A DNA stretch of 64,000 nt, from positions 62,001 to 126,000 of the forward strand of contig NZ_JARVRX010000004.1 in assembly GCF_030209435.1 (NCBI RefSeq), read 5' to 3'. Source of the DNA: Mycolicibacterium sp. lyk4-40-TYG-92. Its GTDB lineage: Bacteria; Actinomycetota; Actinomycetes; Mycobacteriales; Mycobacteriaceae. The notes below the pieces were generated by a model. The model saw only the letters and a list, made by a program, of their open reading frames with translations. It ran no database searches and was not told where the DNA came from. Positions 34,271-42,434 of the stretch are shown here, piece by piece. Both the position numbers and the translations under genes were made by a program. Each line of letters starts with the position of its first letter. The stretch's first letter is position 1.

Positions 34271-35677
34271 CTAATGCTGATTCAGTAGTTCGGGCTGCTT
34301 CGGCCAGATGGTCTGGCGCCGGCGAGCCTTGCGCTCGGTGACGAGAACTCCCACGACCACTGCGGCGAGGCCGACCCACGCGTACGTCACGCGGCCTTGG
34401 ACCCAGTACATGTACCGCGGCCACTCGACGAGTCCCGTGAAGAACATCGGATACACCAGGAGGCCGACCAGGCTTCCCCTGCAGAAATGGCGGTACAGCA
34501 ACCCGGCGACCAAGCCGAGCCCGAAGAAGAACACGAGGCCGCCGATCGGGCCGTAATCGACGAATGGAGCTTCATACCCACTGGGGTTGTTGAACTCCGG
34601 GTTCGCATACTGCTCGAGGACCCGGTAGTAGGGAGAATCCGGATCAAATGTCTTGGGGTACGGCCGATCGTGACCACCGAGACGCTCGTAGAGCCGAAGC
34701 TGATAGATACCCTGAACCGACCAGAACGACTCGAGGGTGTCATAGGGGAGCCGGCCCGGCCAGCTCATGTGATCAACGATGACCGCGCCGTTGTTGATGG
34801 CTGTCGCGTAGTAGCCCGCAAGGCGATTCATCACAAACGTGGGGAACGAATCTTCGCCATGCATCCGGTAGAACATCCACGACCGGAAGTACTCGAAGAA
34901 GGCGAATGTGACGATCACCAGAGCGATACCGGCGACGGGGATGGCCCGGGCGATCGTGCGCCGCGTCCGGTCGCGGGTGGATAGCCAGCCGGCACCGACG
35001 ACCACCACCGGGACGACCAGTTCGAGGATCGCGAGGCGCTCCGAGTAGATGTACGAGCGTGGTACCGACAACGCCAGGACAACGAGGAGCTTTATCAGCT
35101 CGGCGCGAGTGTACTTGTGCGCCAGCAGGATTGCGGAGACAACGACCGCGGCGATGCCGATCTGGGTGAGGGCGGTGACTCCGGGGATGTTGCCGATGGC
35201 AGTTTTGGCCGGAGCATCCCAGGGGTGGTCGGATCCGCCGAACAGTTCGGCCAGACTGAGTCCACTCTTGACGATCAGAACCGCAAACCCGACGTAACCG
35301 ACGATGGTCAGGGTTGTCAGTATCGTGCTCGCGCGTTCGAGGGCAGCGCGGCGCCGTGCAGACAGTGCCGGCCATGCCGCGGCCAGATCGTCTCGGGCGG
35401 GCATCGCCGCGATTACGATCATCGCGCCGAAGGCAAAGGCGAGCACGCCGCATTCGAACAGCCACAGCATGCTGTCCGTCACGACTTTCGGTTCCTGCCA
35501 ATACGTCCGGAACTGCTGATCGTCGACCGATGCGGTCAGCAGGATCGCGCTCGAACCGACGGCAAGAGACACCACGGCCGGCGACAGCCATCCAAGCCGG
35601 AGTTCGCCCCCTCTGGTCGACCCGGTTTCGGCACGGAGTTTCGTCGCCATCAGCATGTGGCGGTCACCGCGTTGCAT
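34271..35677 (-). CDS. Wzy-like oligosaccharide repeat-unit polymerase
   Basis: A 468-residue protein with about 11-12 membrane helices and a long outer loop (about residues 285-390). The loop contains YYATAINNGAVIVDHM, YERLGGHDRPYPKTF and NPSGYEAPFVDYGPIGG, typical of O-antigen/EPS polymerases. It would join repeat units at the outer face of the inner membrane. ATG 35677 and internal ATGs at 35656 and 35650 are all possible starts. It lies 18 bp after the Wzz-like gene. Confidence 0.85.
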   Translation of the reverse strand: MQRGDRHMLMATKLRAETGSTRGGELRLGWLSPAVVSLAVGSSAILLTASVDDQQFRTYWQEPKVVTDSMLWLFECGVLAFAFGAMIVIAAMPARDDLAAAWPALSARRRAALERASTILTTLTIVGYVGFAVLIVKSGLSLAELFGGSDHPWDAPAKTAIGNIPGVTALTQIGIAAVVVSAILLAHKYTRAELIKLLVVLALSVPRSYIYSERLAILELVVPVVVVGAGWLSTRDRTRRTIARAIPVAGIALVIVTFAFFEYFRSWMFYRMHGEDSFPTFVMNRLAGYYATAINNGAVIVDHMSWPGRLPYDTLESFWSVQGIYQLRLYERLGGHDRPYPKTFDPDSPYYRVLEQYANPEFNNPSGYEAPFVDYGPIGGLVFFFGLGLVAGLLYRHFCRGSLVGLLVYPMFFTGLVEWPRYMYWVQGRVTYAWVGLAAVVVGVLVTERKARRRQTIWPKQPELLNQH

Positions 35678-35695
35678 GTCGGCTGCAGCGGGCTG

Positions 35696-36877
35696 TCACG
35701 CGCGGGTCGCCACGACGGAGACGGGAACGTTGCGGTGCGCGACGGAGCGGGCCGCGATGTCGACGTCGCCAGCGGTGTCGAACCCGACACGAACGGCGAC
35801 GACGATCTGGTCGGCGGTGTCGGCCGCCTCGACCGCGACCGGCGAACTCCAGGTACCGCCGTCGAGGATCGTCGTCTCGGCGCGGCGGGTGCCGTCGCCG
35901 TCGGCAATATCCTCGCTGACGGCCTCGCCGTGCTCGGCTGCGGCAAAAGCGATGTGCCGCGCCACGGTCGCGGAGCCCGAATCCGCGGACGCCCCCACCA
36001 CGAGGATGGTGCCGGTGCATGGGCGGGGGAGCTGCGCATAGATCGTCCGTGCCGCTACCTCATCGACCTGCCGGCGCGCGAGCCGAATTACCGGCCTGAG
36101 TGCGAGTTTGCCCTCGCCGTCCAGCTGGGCGACCGAAGTGACGGTGCCGGAACGCGTGCGCCACACCATGCCCCCGGCAAGCGCCACGATGCCACCGAGG
36201 AGCCCACCACCGATGGGGCCCAACGCCGGCGAGCTGAGCAGTCCGGTCGCTTCGGCGATGCGGGTTGGCTCGACCGTTTGCACACCCGGCGTCCGAAGCA
36301 GCTCGACCTGAAGTGACGTGCGCCGGAAATACAGCTGGACGAGCTCGTCGGTCGGGCGGGTCGCGACCGGTTCGCTGGTCCGCTGAGCCTCTTCGAGTTT
36401 GGGGATGACAGCGTTGACGGCGTCGAGACTGGCCTGATACCGCTGCTGGTTCTGATCAAACACGTGACCGGTGAAGACAGTGACGGCCGCGTCGACGGTC
36501 CGTCGTGCTTCGTCTGCATTGCCGGCGGTGGCCGAGAGCGTGACCAGGTTCGACTTGCCCGCCTGCGATGCAGAAACCTTGGGCTTGTTGTTCTGTCCGA
36601 GTTTCTTGGCGACAGAATCCAGATAGCTGGGAGACGACAAGTAAGCCAATTCGCCCGACATGTAATCGGGCATCGTGTTCAGCAGCGGCTGCGTGCCGAG
36701 CATTATCTGATTCGCCTCGATCGGCTCATCGACCCGAATCGTGGTGCTGGCGGTCACGTCTTTGCCCGGAGCCAAGGCGACTGCGCCGATCAACGCGCCC
36801 AGCACCATGCCTACCAGCGTGATCGGCCACAGCGGCGTAATCCACTTCGAAATCGCAGTCCTACGTCGCTGACCCAC
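35696..36877 (-). CDS. Wzz/capsular chain-length protein with degenerate kinase domain
   Basis: A 393-residue protein. The first membrane helix (ITPLWPITLVGMVLGALIGAV) is followed by a periplasmic helical coil (about residues 40-215) and a second helix (PIGGGLLGGIVALAGGMVW), the Wzz layout. The cytoplasmic C-terminus resembles a bacterial tyrosine kinase, but its P-loop reads VVGASADSGSAT, lacking the lysine. No Tyr-rich tail is present, so kinase activity is unlikely. GTG 36877 is supported by GGAGGGA a few bases upstream; the frame continues to 36997 without a better start. It controls chain length or couples polymerisation to export. Confidence 0.82.
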   Translation of the reverse strand: MGQRRRTAISKWITPLWPITLVGMVLGALIGAVALAPGKDVTASTTIRVDEPIEANQIMLGTQPLLNTMPDYMSGELAYLSSPSYLDSVAKKLGQNNKPKVSASQAGKSNLVTLSATAGNADEARRTVDAAVTVFTGHVFDQNQQRYQASLDAVNAVIPKLEEAQRTSEPVATRPTDELVQLYFRRTSLQVELLRTPGVQTVEPTRIAEATGLLSSPALGPIGGGLLGGIVALAGGMVWRTRSGTVTSVAQLDGEGKLALRPVIRLARRQVDEVAARTIYAQLPRPCTGTILVVGASADSGSATVARHIAFAAAEHGEAVSEDIADGDGTRRAETTILDGGTWSSPVAVEAADTADQIVVAVRVGFDTAGDVDIAARSVAHRNVPVSVVATRA

Positions 36878-37098
36878 GTCGGCTCCCTCCAAAGCTATTC
36901 GTGTGGCCTCGACAGTAATGAAGGCCGGGCCAGATGGCAAATTCACACATCTGTTTGCTGACATCGCTATGCTCCAGTAACTGACCGGCTCGATCACGGC
37001 GGGTCAAGGGCTGTGATGTAGCGACAAAGCCGCTTTTATATGCGTATTTCGGAGAGAGGCCAACGATGTCGACGGGGCTTTTCGATCGCCTAACATAG

Positions 37099-37134
37099 CG
37101 TTGCTGAAATGCCCAACATGCGAATTCAGCAACG
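37099..37134. repeat. 10-bp perfect inverted repeat between the acpS end and the Wzz start
   Basis: CGTTGCTGAA (37099-37108) and TTCAGCAACG (37125-37134) enclose a 16-nt loop. It lies 8 bp beyond the acpS stop, so it may terminate the acpS operon; no T-tract follows. Confidence 0.45.
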
Positions 37135-37142
37135 TAACTGAG

Positions 37143-37565
37143 TCAGCGTGGATCGGGTGTTGTGCTGGCGCACACCGCCACCACAACGGCAGCCGCGTGG
37201 CATTCAGCGTGTGTCAGCGACAGCGAGATCTGCTGCCAGTGCTGTGCGGCGGCCAGTTCTGCAGCCGAACCACTCAGCCGAAGGGTGACGAGCGGTTTTG
37301 CCGTCACCACCTCGATCTCGCGGGGCACGAATGGGGCATCTGGGCGGGAGAACGCCTTGATGGCCGCCTCTTTCGCGGCGAATCGGGCCGCAAGTCGCGA
37401 CAACCGACTCGGTCCGGCACAAGCGGCCAACTCGTCGTCGGTGTAGATCTTTGCGAGAAACCGGACACCGAACTTCGACACGGAGTATTCGATCTCGGCG
37501 AGACTCACCACATCACAACCGACCCGGACATGGTGACCCGCCACCTGCACCTCAGGAGGAATCAC
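37143..37565 (-). CDS. Holo-[acyl-carrier-protein] synthase (AcpS-type) of the carrier-protein module
   Basis: A 140-residue phosphopantetheinyl transferase. The Mg-binding Asp is in VGCDVVSLAEIE. The family helix follows in FLAKIYTDDELAACAG, and the signature RLAARFAAKEAAIKAF holds the catalytic Glu and Lys. It would add 4'-phosphopantetheine from CoA to Ser 35 of the carrier protein at 40925. GTG 37565 overlaps the GH2-like stop by four bases (GTGA). A dedicated AcpS in an EPS operon is unusual and shows the module is self-contained. The normal housekeeping acpS would be elsewhere. Confidence 0.88.
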   Translation of the reverse strand: MIPPEVQVAGHHVRVGCDVVSLAEIEYSVSKFGVRFLAKIYTDDELAACAGPSRLSRLAARFAAKEAAIKAFSRPDAPFVPREIEVVTAKPLVTLRLSGSAAELAAAQHWQQISLSLTHAECHAAAVVVAVCASTTPDPR

Positions 37566-39934
37566 ACCGACCTCTGTACCGATATCGGCGCGCGCAGGTC
37601 GACCGATCCGACGGTGCCCGTCGGCGACTCGCCGTCGCCCTGCGGGGTCAAGAGAATCCGGCGCGGCAGCCGTGCAGCCAGGTGGAAATAGTTGTCGTCG
37701 ACCCGCCAGCCGGGAATCGCGATCTCGATGTAGCGCAGTGCCACCTCGGACGCCAACTCGAGGACCCATACGCCTTCCGGCACCGGGGAGACCGTCGCAG
37801 TCAGCAACGAAGCGGGTTGCCTGCCTGCCGGATTCAGGACGAGCACCTCGTGCACGGTCGGCCCGCACTCGAAAGCGGCCCGAGCCTGCACGGCATCGGC
37901 CGTCGGTGGCCCGAATTGGTACGCCCGCGACAGATCGCGGAATCGCCCTGACAGCGCGGAATCGAGGAAAGTGGTCGACGAGGCAGCCGGCACCGTCAGC
38001 GGCCGTGTGACGTCCACCGCAATGCCGACGGAATTGGTTGCCGTCAAGGTCAATTCACCTCGCAACTCCGCTTCGGTGTCGTTGTAGACGTCGATTCTGA
38101 TGCCGGCGAGGCCCTCATCCGAGAGCAACACCGTCACCGGAGCCCACGTCCTGGCTAGCACCGCCAGTGCCGGTTTCGCGCCGCCGTCGGAGTCGAGAAG
38201 GCCCCACCCGGCGCCGGCCACCATGTCCCGGCCGGATAATACGAGCGCGCCACCACAGCCTGAGTCGGCGCGCCGCCAGTAGGCGAAGCAGTCGCGCATC
38301 GCAGTGGCCACCGCAAGCCGACCGAGCTGCAGATAGCGCTCGGGGTCGGTGCGCCGGACCGCCAGCAGTCCTTCACCGAACACCTCATGCGCGTAGAAGT
38401 CACGGACGTCTTCGAAGTCCCAGGAGGAGCCGCGGTCGCGCGGGACTCCGGCCTTCCAGTCGGGGTGATGGCCGGCCACTGCGGCGGAGCCGAAATGGCG
38501 TTCGATGTAGTCGGATACCGGGGGATTGGCGAACGCCAGACTCTCGGCCGCGAATCGGATTCCCGCGCTCCGCACGTCGGTGATCGGGCGTAGGTATCCA
38601 CCGACGCCGAACCAGTGGGCGATTCCGGTGTCCGGCCGGATCGCAAGATCGGCGCTTCCCGGGGGAGCTGAGGGTGATGCCCGCACGTAGTGCGCATCAG
38701 AGTGTTCCGCGACGGCGGCGCCCAGAACCGATTCCAGGACGTCCATCACCGACTCGTCGTGGCTGAGGCCGAGCATCTCCGGCTGTTGCAGAGTTTCGCT
38801 GCCACCGCTGACCACCGCCAGCGCTGGGTTGCCCGACACGCTTTGGAGGACAGAGATGAGTTCTTTGGCGATCAACTCGCTCTGTTCAGCCGGGGGATCG
38901 AACGTCGCCAACATCGCGTCCTGCCAGACCAGTAGGCCTGAGTCGGCGCAGGAGTGCCAGAACTCGGCCTGCTCGAAGAGCAGTCCGCCGACCACTCGTA
39001 CCATCGTGGCCCCGGCTGCCGCGAATGTCGTTACCTGGTCGCGGATCTGAGCGGGGTCGGCGAATGCCCGGATGGGATCCGGAGGAGACCACGTCACGCC
39101 CCGGCAGAAGATCGGCGTGCCGTTCACACTGATCTGAAAACCATCCGCGGAGACCGACAGTGTGCGAAATCCGACCGGCCGATCGGCGACTTTCACCCCG
39201 TCGGCCTCGATGCGTACCCGGTACACGTGTTGTGGGCCATAGCCGTTGGGCCACCAGAGCAACGGACACTCAACGGCAATGTCGAACCGGAAGGTACCGT
39301 CAGGCGGTGCGATCGTCTCATCGGCAATCTGTTCGCCGGCCGGATCCACCACGGTGAGTCGGATTGAGCGCGCACCGCTGGTCCCCGCGACGCTGATGAC
39401 GTTCCCGTCCACCTGAGTCACGAAATCAGTGCGGATCCGCGCCGCTACCGCAGTGACCGGACGCCAGATACCCACGGGTGCGGGAAGATTCCCGTATACG
39501 GGGGCGCGCCCGATGAGCGTGGTCCGAGCCCACCGCAAGCCCGGTGCGCCGACCAGCGTGGAGCGCCATCGTCCTCTCGGCCTTCGCGTCTTGAGCCAAT
39601 GATTCAGGGACGCGAAGCGGATGACCACCTCGTGATCGCCGGCATCGCATTCGATGTGCAGCGGCAGAAACATCGATTCGCAGTCGGCCACCGCCGCGCC
39701 GTCGAGAAAGACGGTGGCGGGGAAGGTCAGTCCTTCGAACTCGATGCTGGTCGCGTGTGCCGCGGTCAACGTGGACCGGTACCACCAGTCGTAGTCATCG
39801 GGATTGTCGTCGTACGCGGTCCCCACAGTCGCCGGGATATCCAGGGTCTGTGCGGCGGCCCAGTCTCGACTGAGCTCATCTGGTCCCGCAACAGCGCCGG
39901 GATCTCGGCGCAACACCTGCCAACGTGTCAGCAT
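37562..39934 (-). CDS. GH2-like glycosidase (beta-mannosidase-type) without signal peptide
   Basis: A 790-residue protein with the glycoside hydrolase 2 order. An N-terminal jelly-roll (about residues 30-190) contains IEFEGLTFPATVFLDG and NLPAPVGIWRPVTAVA. An Ig-like domain (about 190-280) follows, then a TIM barrel (about 280-610) with FQISVNGTPIFCRGVTWSP and a C-terminal beta domain. The acid/base region reads VVSGGSETLQ and the nucleophile region RFAAESLAFANPP; both keep a Glu, though the surroundings are atypical. ATG 39934 lies four bases after the DUF1839 stop. No export signal, so it would work in the cytoplasm or be non-catalytic. Confidence 0.75.
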   Translation of the reverse strand: MLTRWQVLRRDPGAVAGPDELSRDWAAAQTLDIPATVGTAYDDNPDDYDWWYRSTLTAAHATSIEFEGLTFPATVFLDGAAVADCESMFLPLHIECDAGDHEVVIRFASLNHWLKTRRPRGRWRSTLVGAPGLRWARTTLIGRAPVYGNLPAPVGIWRPVTAVAARIRTDFVTQVDGNVISVAGTSGARSIRLTVVDPAGEQIADETIAPPDGTFRFDIAVECPLLWWPNGYGPQHVYRVRIEADGVKVADRPVGFRTLSVSADGFQISVNGTPIFCRGVTWSPPDPIRAFADPAQIRDQVTTFAAAGATMVRVVGGLLFEQAEFWHSCADSGLLVWQDAMLATFDPPAEQSELIAKELISVLQSVSGNPALAVVSGGSETLQQPEMLGLSHDESVMDVLESVLGAAVAEHSDAHYVRASPSAPPGSADLAIRPDTGIAHWFGVGGYLRPITDVRSAGIRFAAESLAFANPPVSDYIERHFGSAAVAGHHPDWKAGVPRDRGSSWDFEDVRDFYAHEVFGEGLLAVRRTDPERYLQLGRLAVATAMRDCFAYWRRADSGCGGALVLSGRDMVAGAGWGLLDSDGGAKPALAVLARTWAPVTVLLSDEGLAGIRIDVYNDTEAELRGELTLTATNSVGIAVDVTRPLTVPAASSTTFLDSALSGRFRDLSRAYQFGPPTADAVQARAAFECGPTVHEVLVLNPAGRQPASLLTATVSPVPEGVWVLELASEVALRYIEIAIPGWRVDDNYFHLAARLPRRILLTPQGDGESPTGTVGSVDLRAPISVQRSV

Positions 39935-39938
39935 CTGC

Positions 39939-40919
39939 TCAGCTGACCGCGTCGGCGATGGCATCGAGTGCGGTCTGCCAGTCGGTGGCCATGGCGGCAA
40001 GCGTGGACGACACATCGACCTTTCGTCCGCTCACCACGCGAGCCATCTTGAACTGCACCGCCTTCGCCGCGCCGGCGACGCTACGCAGTGGCGCGGCGGC
40101 GGCGGCCGCACCCGAGAACTCCGCATCGAGATACTCGGCCAGGTCGGCAAGCAATTCAGCCGACGCCCCGCACTGACGCAGCGAACCGAAGGCCCACAAG
40201 TGGAAGCGGGCCATCCCGGCGTCCGGCAGCCAGGTGCCGGCCTGCTCGACGCAGGAACCGAGTCGATCAATGGGATTTCCGACCGGGCGACGTGAAAGAT
40301 GCTCGCGCACAACAGCGGCCACCGCACCAGGCTGCGCGCGGGCCGGGAAGTGGCGGATGACTTCGATGTACGGCGGGAGCAGCGGCGCGGACGCGGCGGT
40401 CAGCCCGAACACTCCATCGAAGTCTTCGCCGTCGAGCTCGAATAATCCCGCGTTGTGCAGGTAGCGCAGTCGCCTTGCATCCCGGTCGACGCTCAGCGGT
40501 GTGATCGTGGTCTTGACGTGTTCGCTGCGGTACGCGGTCCCCGCGGTGTCGGGCAGCCACCAGCTGTCGACTTCCACGGTGTGTAACACGCCGCGCCGCG
40601 GTCCCGTTTCGACCAATTCGAGCACCGGAAGCCACGAATTCTCTTCGGCCACCTCGATGCCGTAGAGCCGGCGCAAGTCCTCCGGTTGCTGCTTGCCGAA
40701 GGTCCAGCCCAGTCCGTCGTGGTCGGCCGACAGCAGTGAGGCGAAGCTTGGAACAGGGTCCAGCCCAAGACAATTCAGGATCTCTATCCACAGGTCGAGA
40801 TAGCAGTTGGTCTCGAGCCAGAGCCGGTCGGCGCGGTGCGTGAAATGCGGTGCGTAACCATCGGGCCTGGCGTCGATCTGCAAGGGAGTGGCAGCTTGCG
40901 GCACCATGGCGCGACTCAC
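39939..40919 (-). CDS. DUF1839 family protein of the aminoacyl-carrier-protein module
   Basis: A 326-residue soluble protein matching DUF1839 (WLETNCYLDLWIEILNCLGLDP, GWTFGKQQPEDLRRLYGIEV, VEVDSWWLPDTAGTAYRSEHVKTT). As I recall, members of this family occur next to amino acid:[carrier protein] ligases in proteobacteria, which fits the neighbours here. The biochemical role is not established; an acyl or aminoacyl transferase is a reasonable guess. ATG 40919 lies five bases after the carrier-protein stop, so the genes are co-translated. Confidence 0.8.
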   Translation of the reverse strand: MSRAMVPQAATPLQIDARPDGYAPHFTHRADRLWLETNCYLDLWIEILNCLGLDPVPSFASLLSADHDGLGWTFGKQQPEDLRRLYGIEVAEENSWLPVLELVETGPRRGVLHTVEVDSWWLPDTAGTAYRSEHVKTTITPLSVDRDARRLRYLHNAGLFELDGEDFDGVFGLTAASAPLLPPYIEVIRHFPARAQPGAVAAVVREHLSRRPVGNPIDRLGSCVEQAGTWLPDAGMARFHLWAFGSLRQCGASAELLADLAEYLDAEFSGAAAAAAPLRSVAGAAKAVQFKMARVVSGRKVDVSSTLAAMATDWQTALDAIADAVS

Positions 40920-40924
40920 GGGCG

Positions 40925-41161
40925 CTACTTGGCGAGATTCGAGACGACCGCCTCGATGTTCCGGATCGAGGCGAAGGTGGACTTCTTGAGGGCTTCATCA
41001 GGAAATTCGATGTCGAACTCGTCTTCGAGCGCCAGCATCACATTCACGGATGCGTGGGATGTCAGGCCCAATTCGTAAAGGTCGGCGTCCTCGGCCACCC
41101 CGATGGGGTCGACGGCCATCCTGCCGTGCGCAGCCAAAACGCGTTCGATCGTTTCCCGCAT
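40925..41161 (-). CDS. Acyl-carrier-like protein, aminoacyl acceptor
   Basis: A 78-residue four-helix carrier protein. The phosphopantetheine site reads YELGLTSHASVNV: Ser 35 aligns with the Ser of the usual D-S-L, but the flanks are T and H. This LTSH version resembles the carrier proteins used by amino acid:[carrier protein] ligases, not fatty-acid ACPs. ATG 41161 was chosen because TATAGT lies exactly six bases upstream, so the mRNA would begin at the ATG itself. A longer start at ATG 41185 would lie upstream of that promoter. It is the first gene of the minus-strand operon. Confidence 0.85.
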   Translation of the reverse strand: MRETIERVLAAHGRMAVDPIGVAEDADLYELGLTSHASVNVMLALEDEFDIEFPDEALKKSTFASIRNIEAVVSNLAK

Positions 41162-41167
41162 GCCCGT

Positions 41168-41173
41168 ACTATA
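41168..41173 (-). promoter_or_regulatory. TATAGT -10 element giving a leaderless carrier-protein mRNA
   Basis: On the minus strand TATAGT is followed by six bases (ACGGGC) and then ATG 41161. Transcription should start at or next to the A of the ATG, the leaderless arrangement common in mycobacteria. There is no convincing ribosome site, which agrees. Confidence 0.55.
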
Positions 41174-41177
41174 CAGA

Positions 41178-41209
41178 GTATTCATCGCTGATAGTTCGCT
41201 GTATTCATC
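41178..41209. repeat. Direct repeat GTATTCATC in the divergent gap
   Basis: GTATTCATC occurs at 41178-41186 and again at 41201-41209 (23-bp period), between the divergent carrier-protein and dehydrogenase genes. It could bind a regulator of both operons. Confidence 0.35.
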
Positions 41210-41267
41210 ACAGCTAACTACAATCCTGCGAGGAGCCGAAGGTCGGTTCATCGCCCGAGGGGGTCTC

Positions 41268-42434
41268 ATGCCCGATCTTGACGGTGCTGTCACACGCACG
41301 GCGTCAACCATTCCCGGGCTCATCGACGTCGTGCGCGTCGCCGCCGACGCCGCAGACGACGTGGATCGGCAGGCGCGCTTTCCACACGAAGCCATCGACG
41401 GGCTCAAACAGGCGCAATTACTTTCGTGCGGCCTCCCGGTCGAACTCGGTGGCCAGGGGTTCCGCATCGCGGAGCTCGCGGTGATCGCCCGGGCGCTCGG
41501 AACGGCATGCAGCGCCGCCGGCATGGTCTTCGCCATGCATCAAACGCAGGCCCTGGTGCTTGCGAAGTACGCCCGGAGCGGCGCGGTCGCGGAGCTCGCA
41601 AGAAACATCGCAGCAAATCAATCACTCATTGCGTCGGCGACAACCGAGAGTACGACGGGTGGTGATATCGGCTCGTCGACGTGTGCGATTGTCAGTGAAG
41701 GTGACGTCGTGCTGCTGGAAAAGAACGCGCCAGTGATCTCCTACGCCGAGCAGGCCGACTACATCGGCGCCACTGCCCGTCGCCACCCGGATGCGGCCAG
41801 GAACGATCAGGTGCTGCTGTTGTGCCCGGCCGGCGACACCGAGTTGAAGCGCACCAGCACTTGGGACACCATGGGTTTTCGTGGCACGTGCAGTCCCGGC
41901 TATCTGTTGTCGGCGCGAACATCGCTCGACAACCTGATTCCGGCCGACTACGCGAGCATCCTGGCGACCACGATGCTGCCCGCGTCACACACCTTGTGGG
42001 CATCGGTCTGGTTGGGAATCGCCGATGCGGCGTACGCCAAGGCCCGCACCGTCGTTCGGCAAGCCGCGCGTAAGGCACCGGACAAAACCGTCCCACAAGC
42101 GACGGTGCTGGCTGATCTGACCGTGACGCACCAGAGCTTCGAGTCGATGGTGCTACACGAGGTTCTGCGCTACCAGTCGCTGGCCGAGTCCGGTGCCGAT
42201 GAAGCGACCATCAGCTTTACCGTCGCCATGAACAATCTCAAGATCGCCGCGTCCACAGCGGTGATCGACGTGGTCACCGAGGCGCTGAAGATAGTCGGGC
42301 TCAACGGCTACCGCGAGGACCACGCGCTGACCATGGGCCGTCTCCTACGAGACGCGTTCGGTCCACAGCTGATGGTCTCGAACGAACGCATTCGAGTAAA
42401 CAATGCCAATCTCGTGTTGGCCTACCGGGGGTGA
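41268..42434 (+). CDS. Acyl-CoA dehydrogenase homologue, likely acting on aminoacyl-carrier protein
   Basis: A 388-residue flavoprotein of the acyl-CoA dehydrogenase fold. The N-terminal helical domain (FPHEAIDGLKQAQLLSCGLPVELGG) is followed by a middle beta domain (SATTESTTGGDIGSST, ENAPVISYAEQADYIG-like region) and C-terminal helices (ALKIVGLNGYREDHALTMGRLLRDAFG). The usual catalytic E-G-[TS] motif near the end is not visible; the place reads LMVSNERIR. ATG 41268 follows GAGGGGG. It is co-translated with the ligase (GTGA at 42431). In this context the substrate may be an amino acid tethered to the carrier protein, not acyl-CoA. Confidence 0.8.
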   Translation: MPDLDGAVTRTASTIPGLIDVVRVAADAADDVDRQARFPHEAIDGLKQAQLLSCGLPVELGGQGFRIAELAVIARALGTACSAAGMVFAMHQTQALVLAKYARSGAVAELARNIAANQSLIASATTESTTGGDIGSSTCAIVSEGDVVLLEKNAPVISYAEQADYIGATARRHPDAARNDQVLLLCPAGDTELKRTSTWDTMGFRGTCSPGYLLSARTSLDNLIPADYASILATTMLPASHTLWASVWLGIADAAYAKARTVVRQAARKAPDKTVPQATVLADLTVTHQSFESMVLHEVLRYQSLAESGADEATISFTVAMNNLKIAASTAVIDVVTEALKIVGLNGYREDHALTMGRLLRDAFGPQLMVSNERIRVNNANLVLAYRG

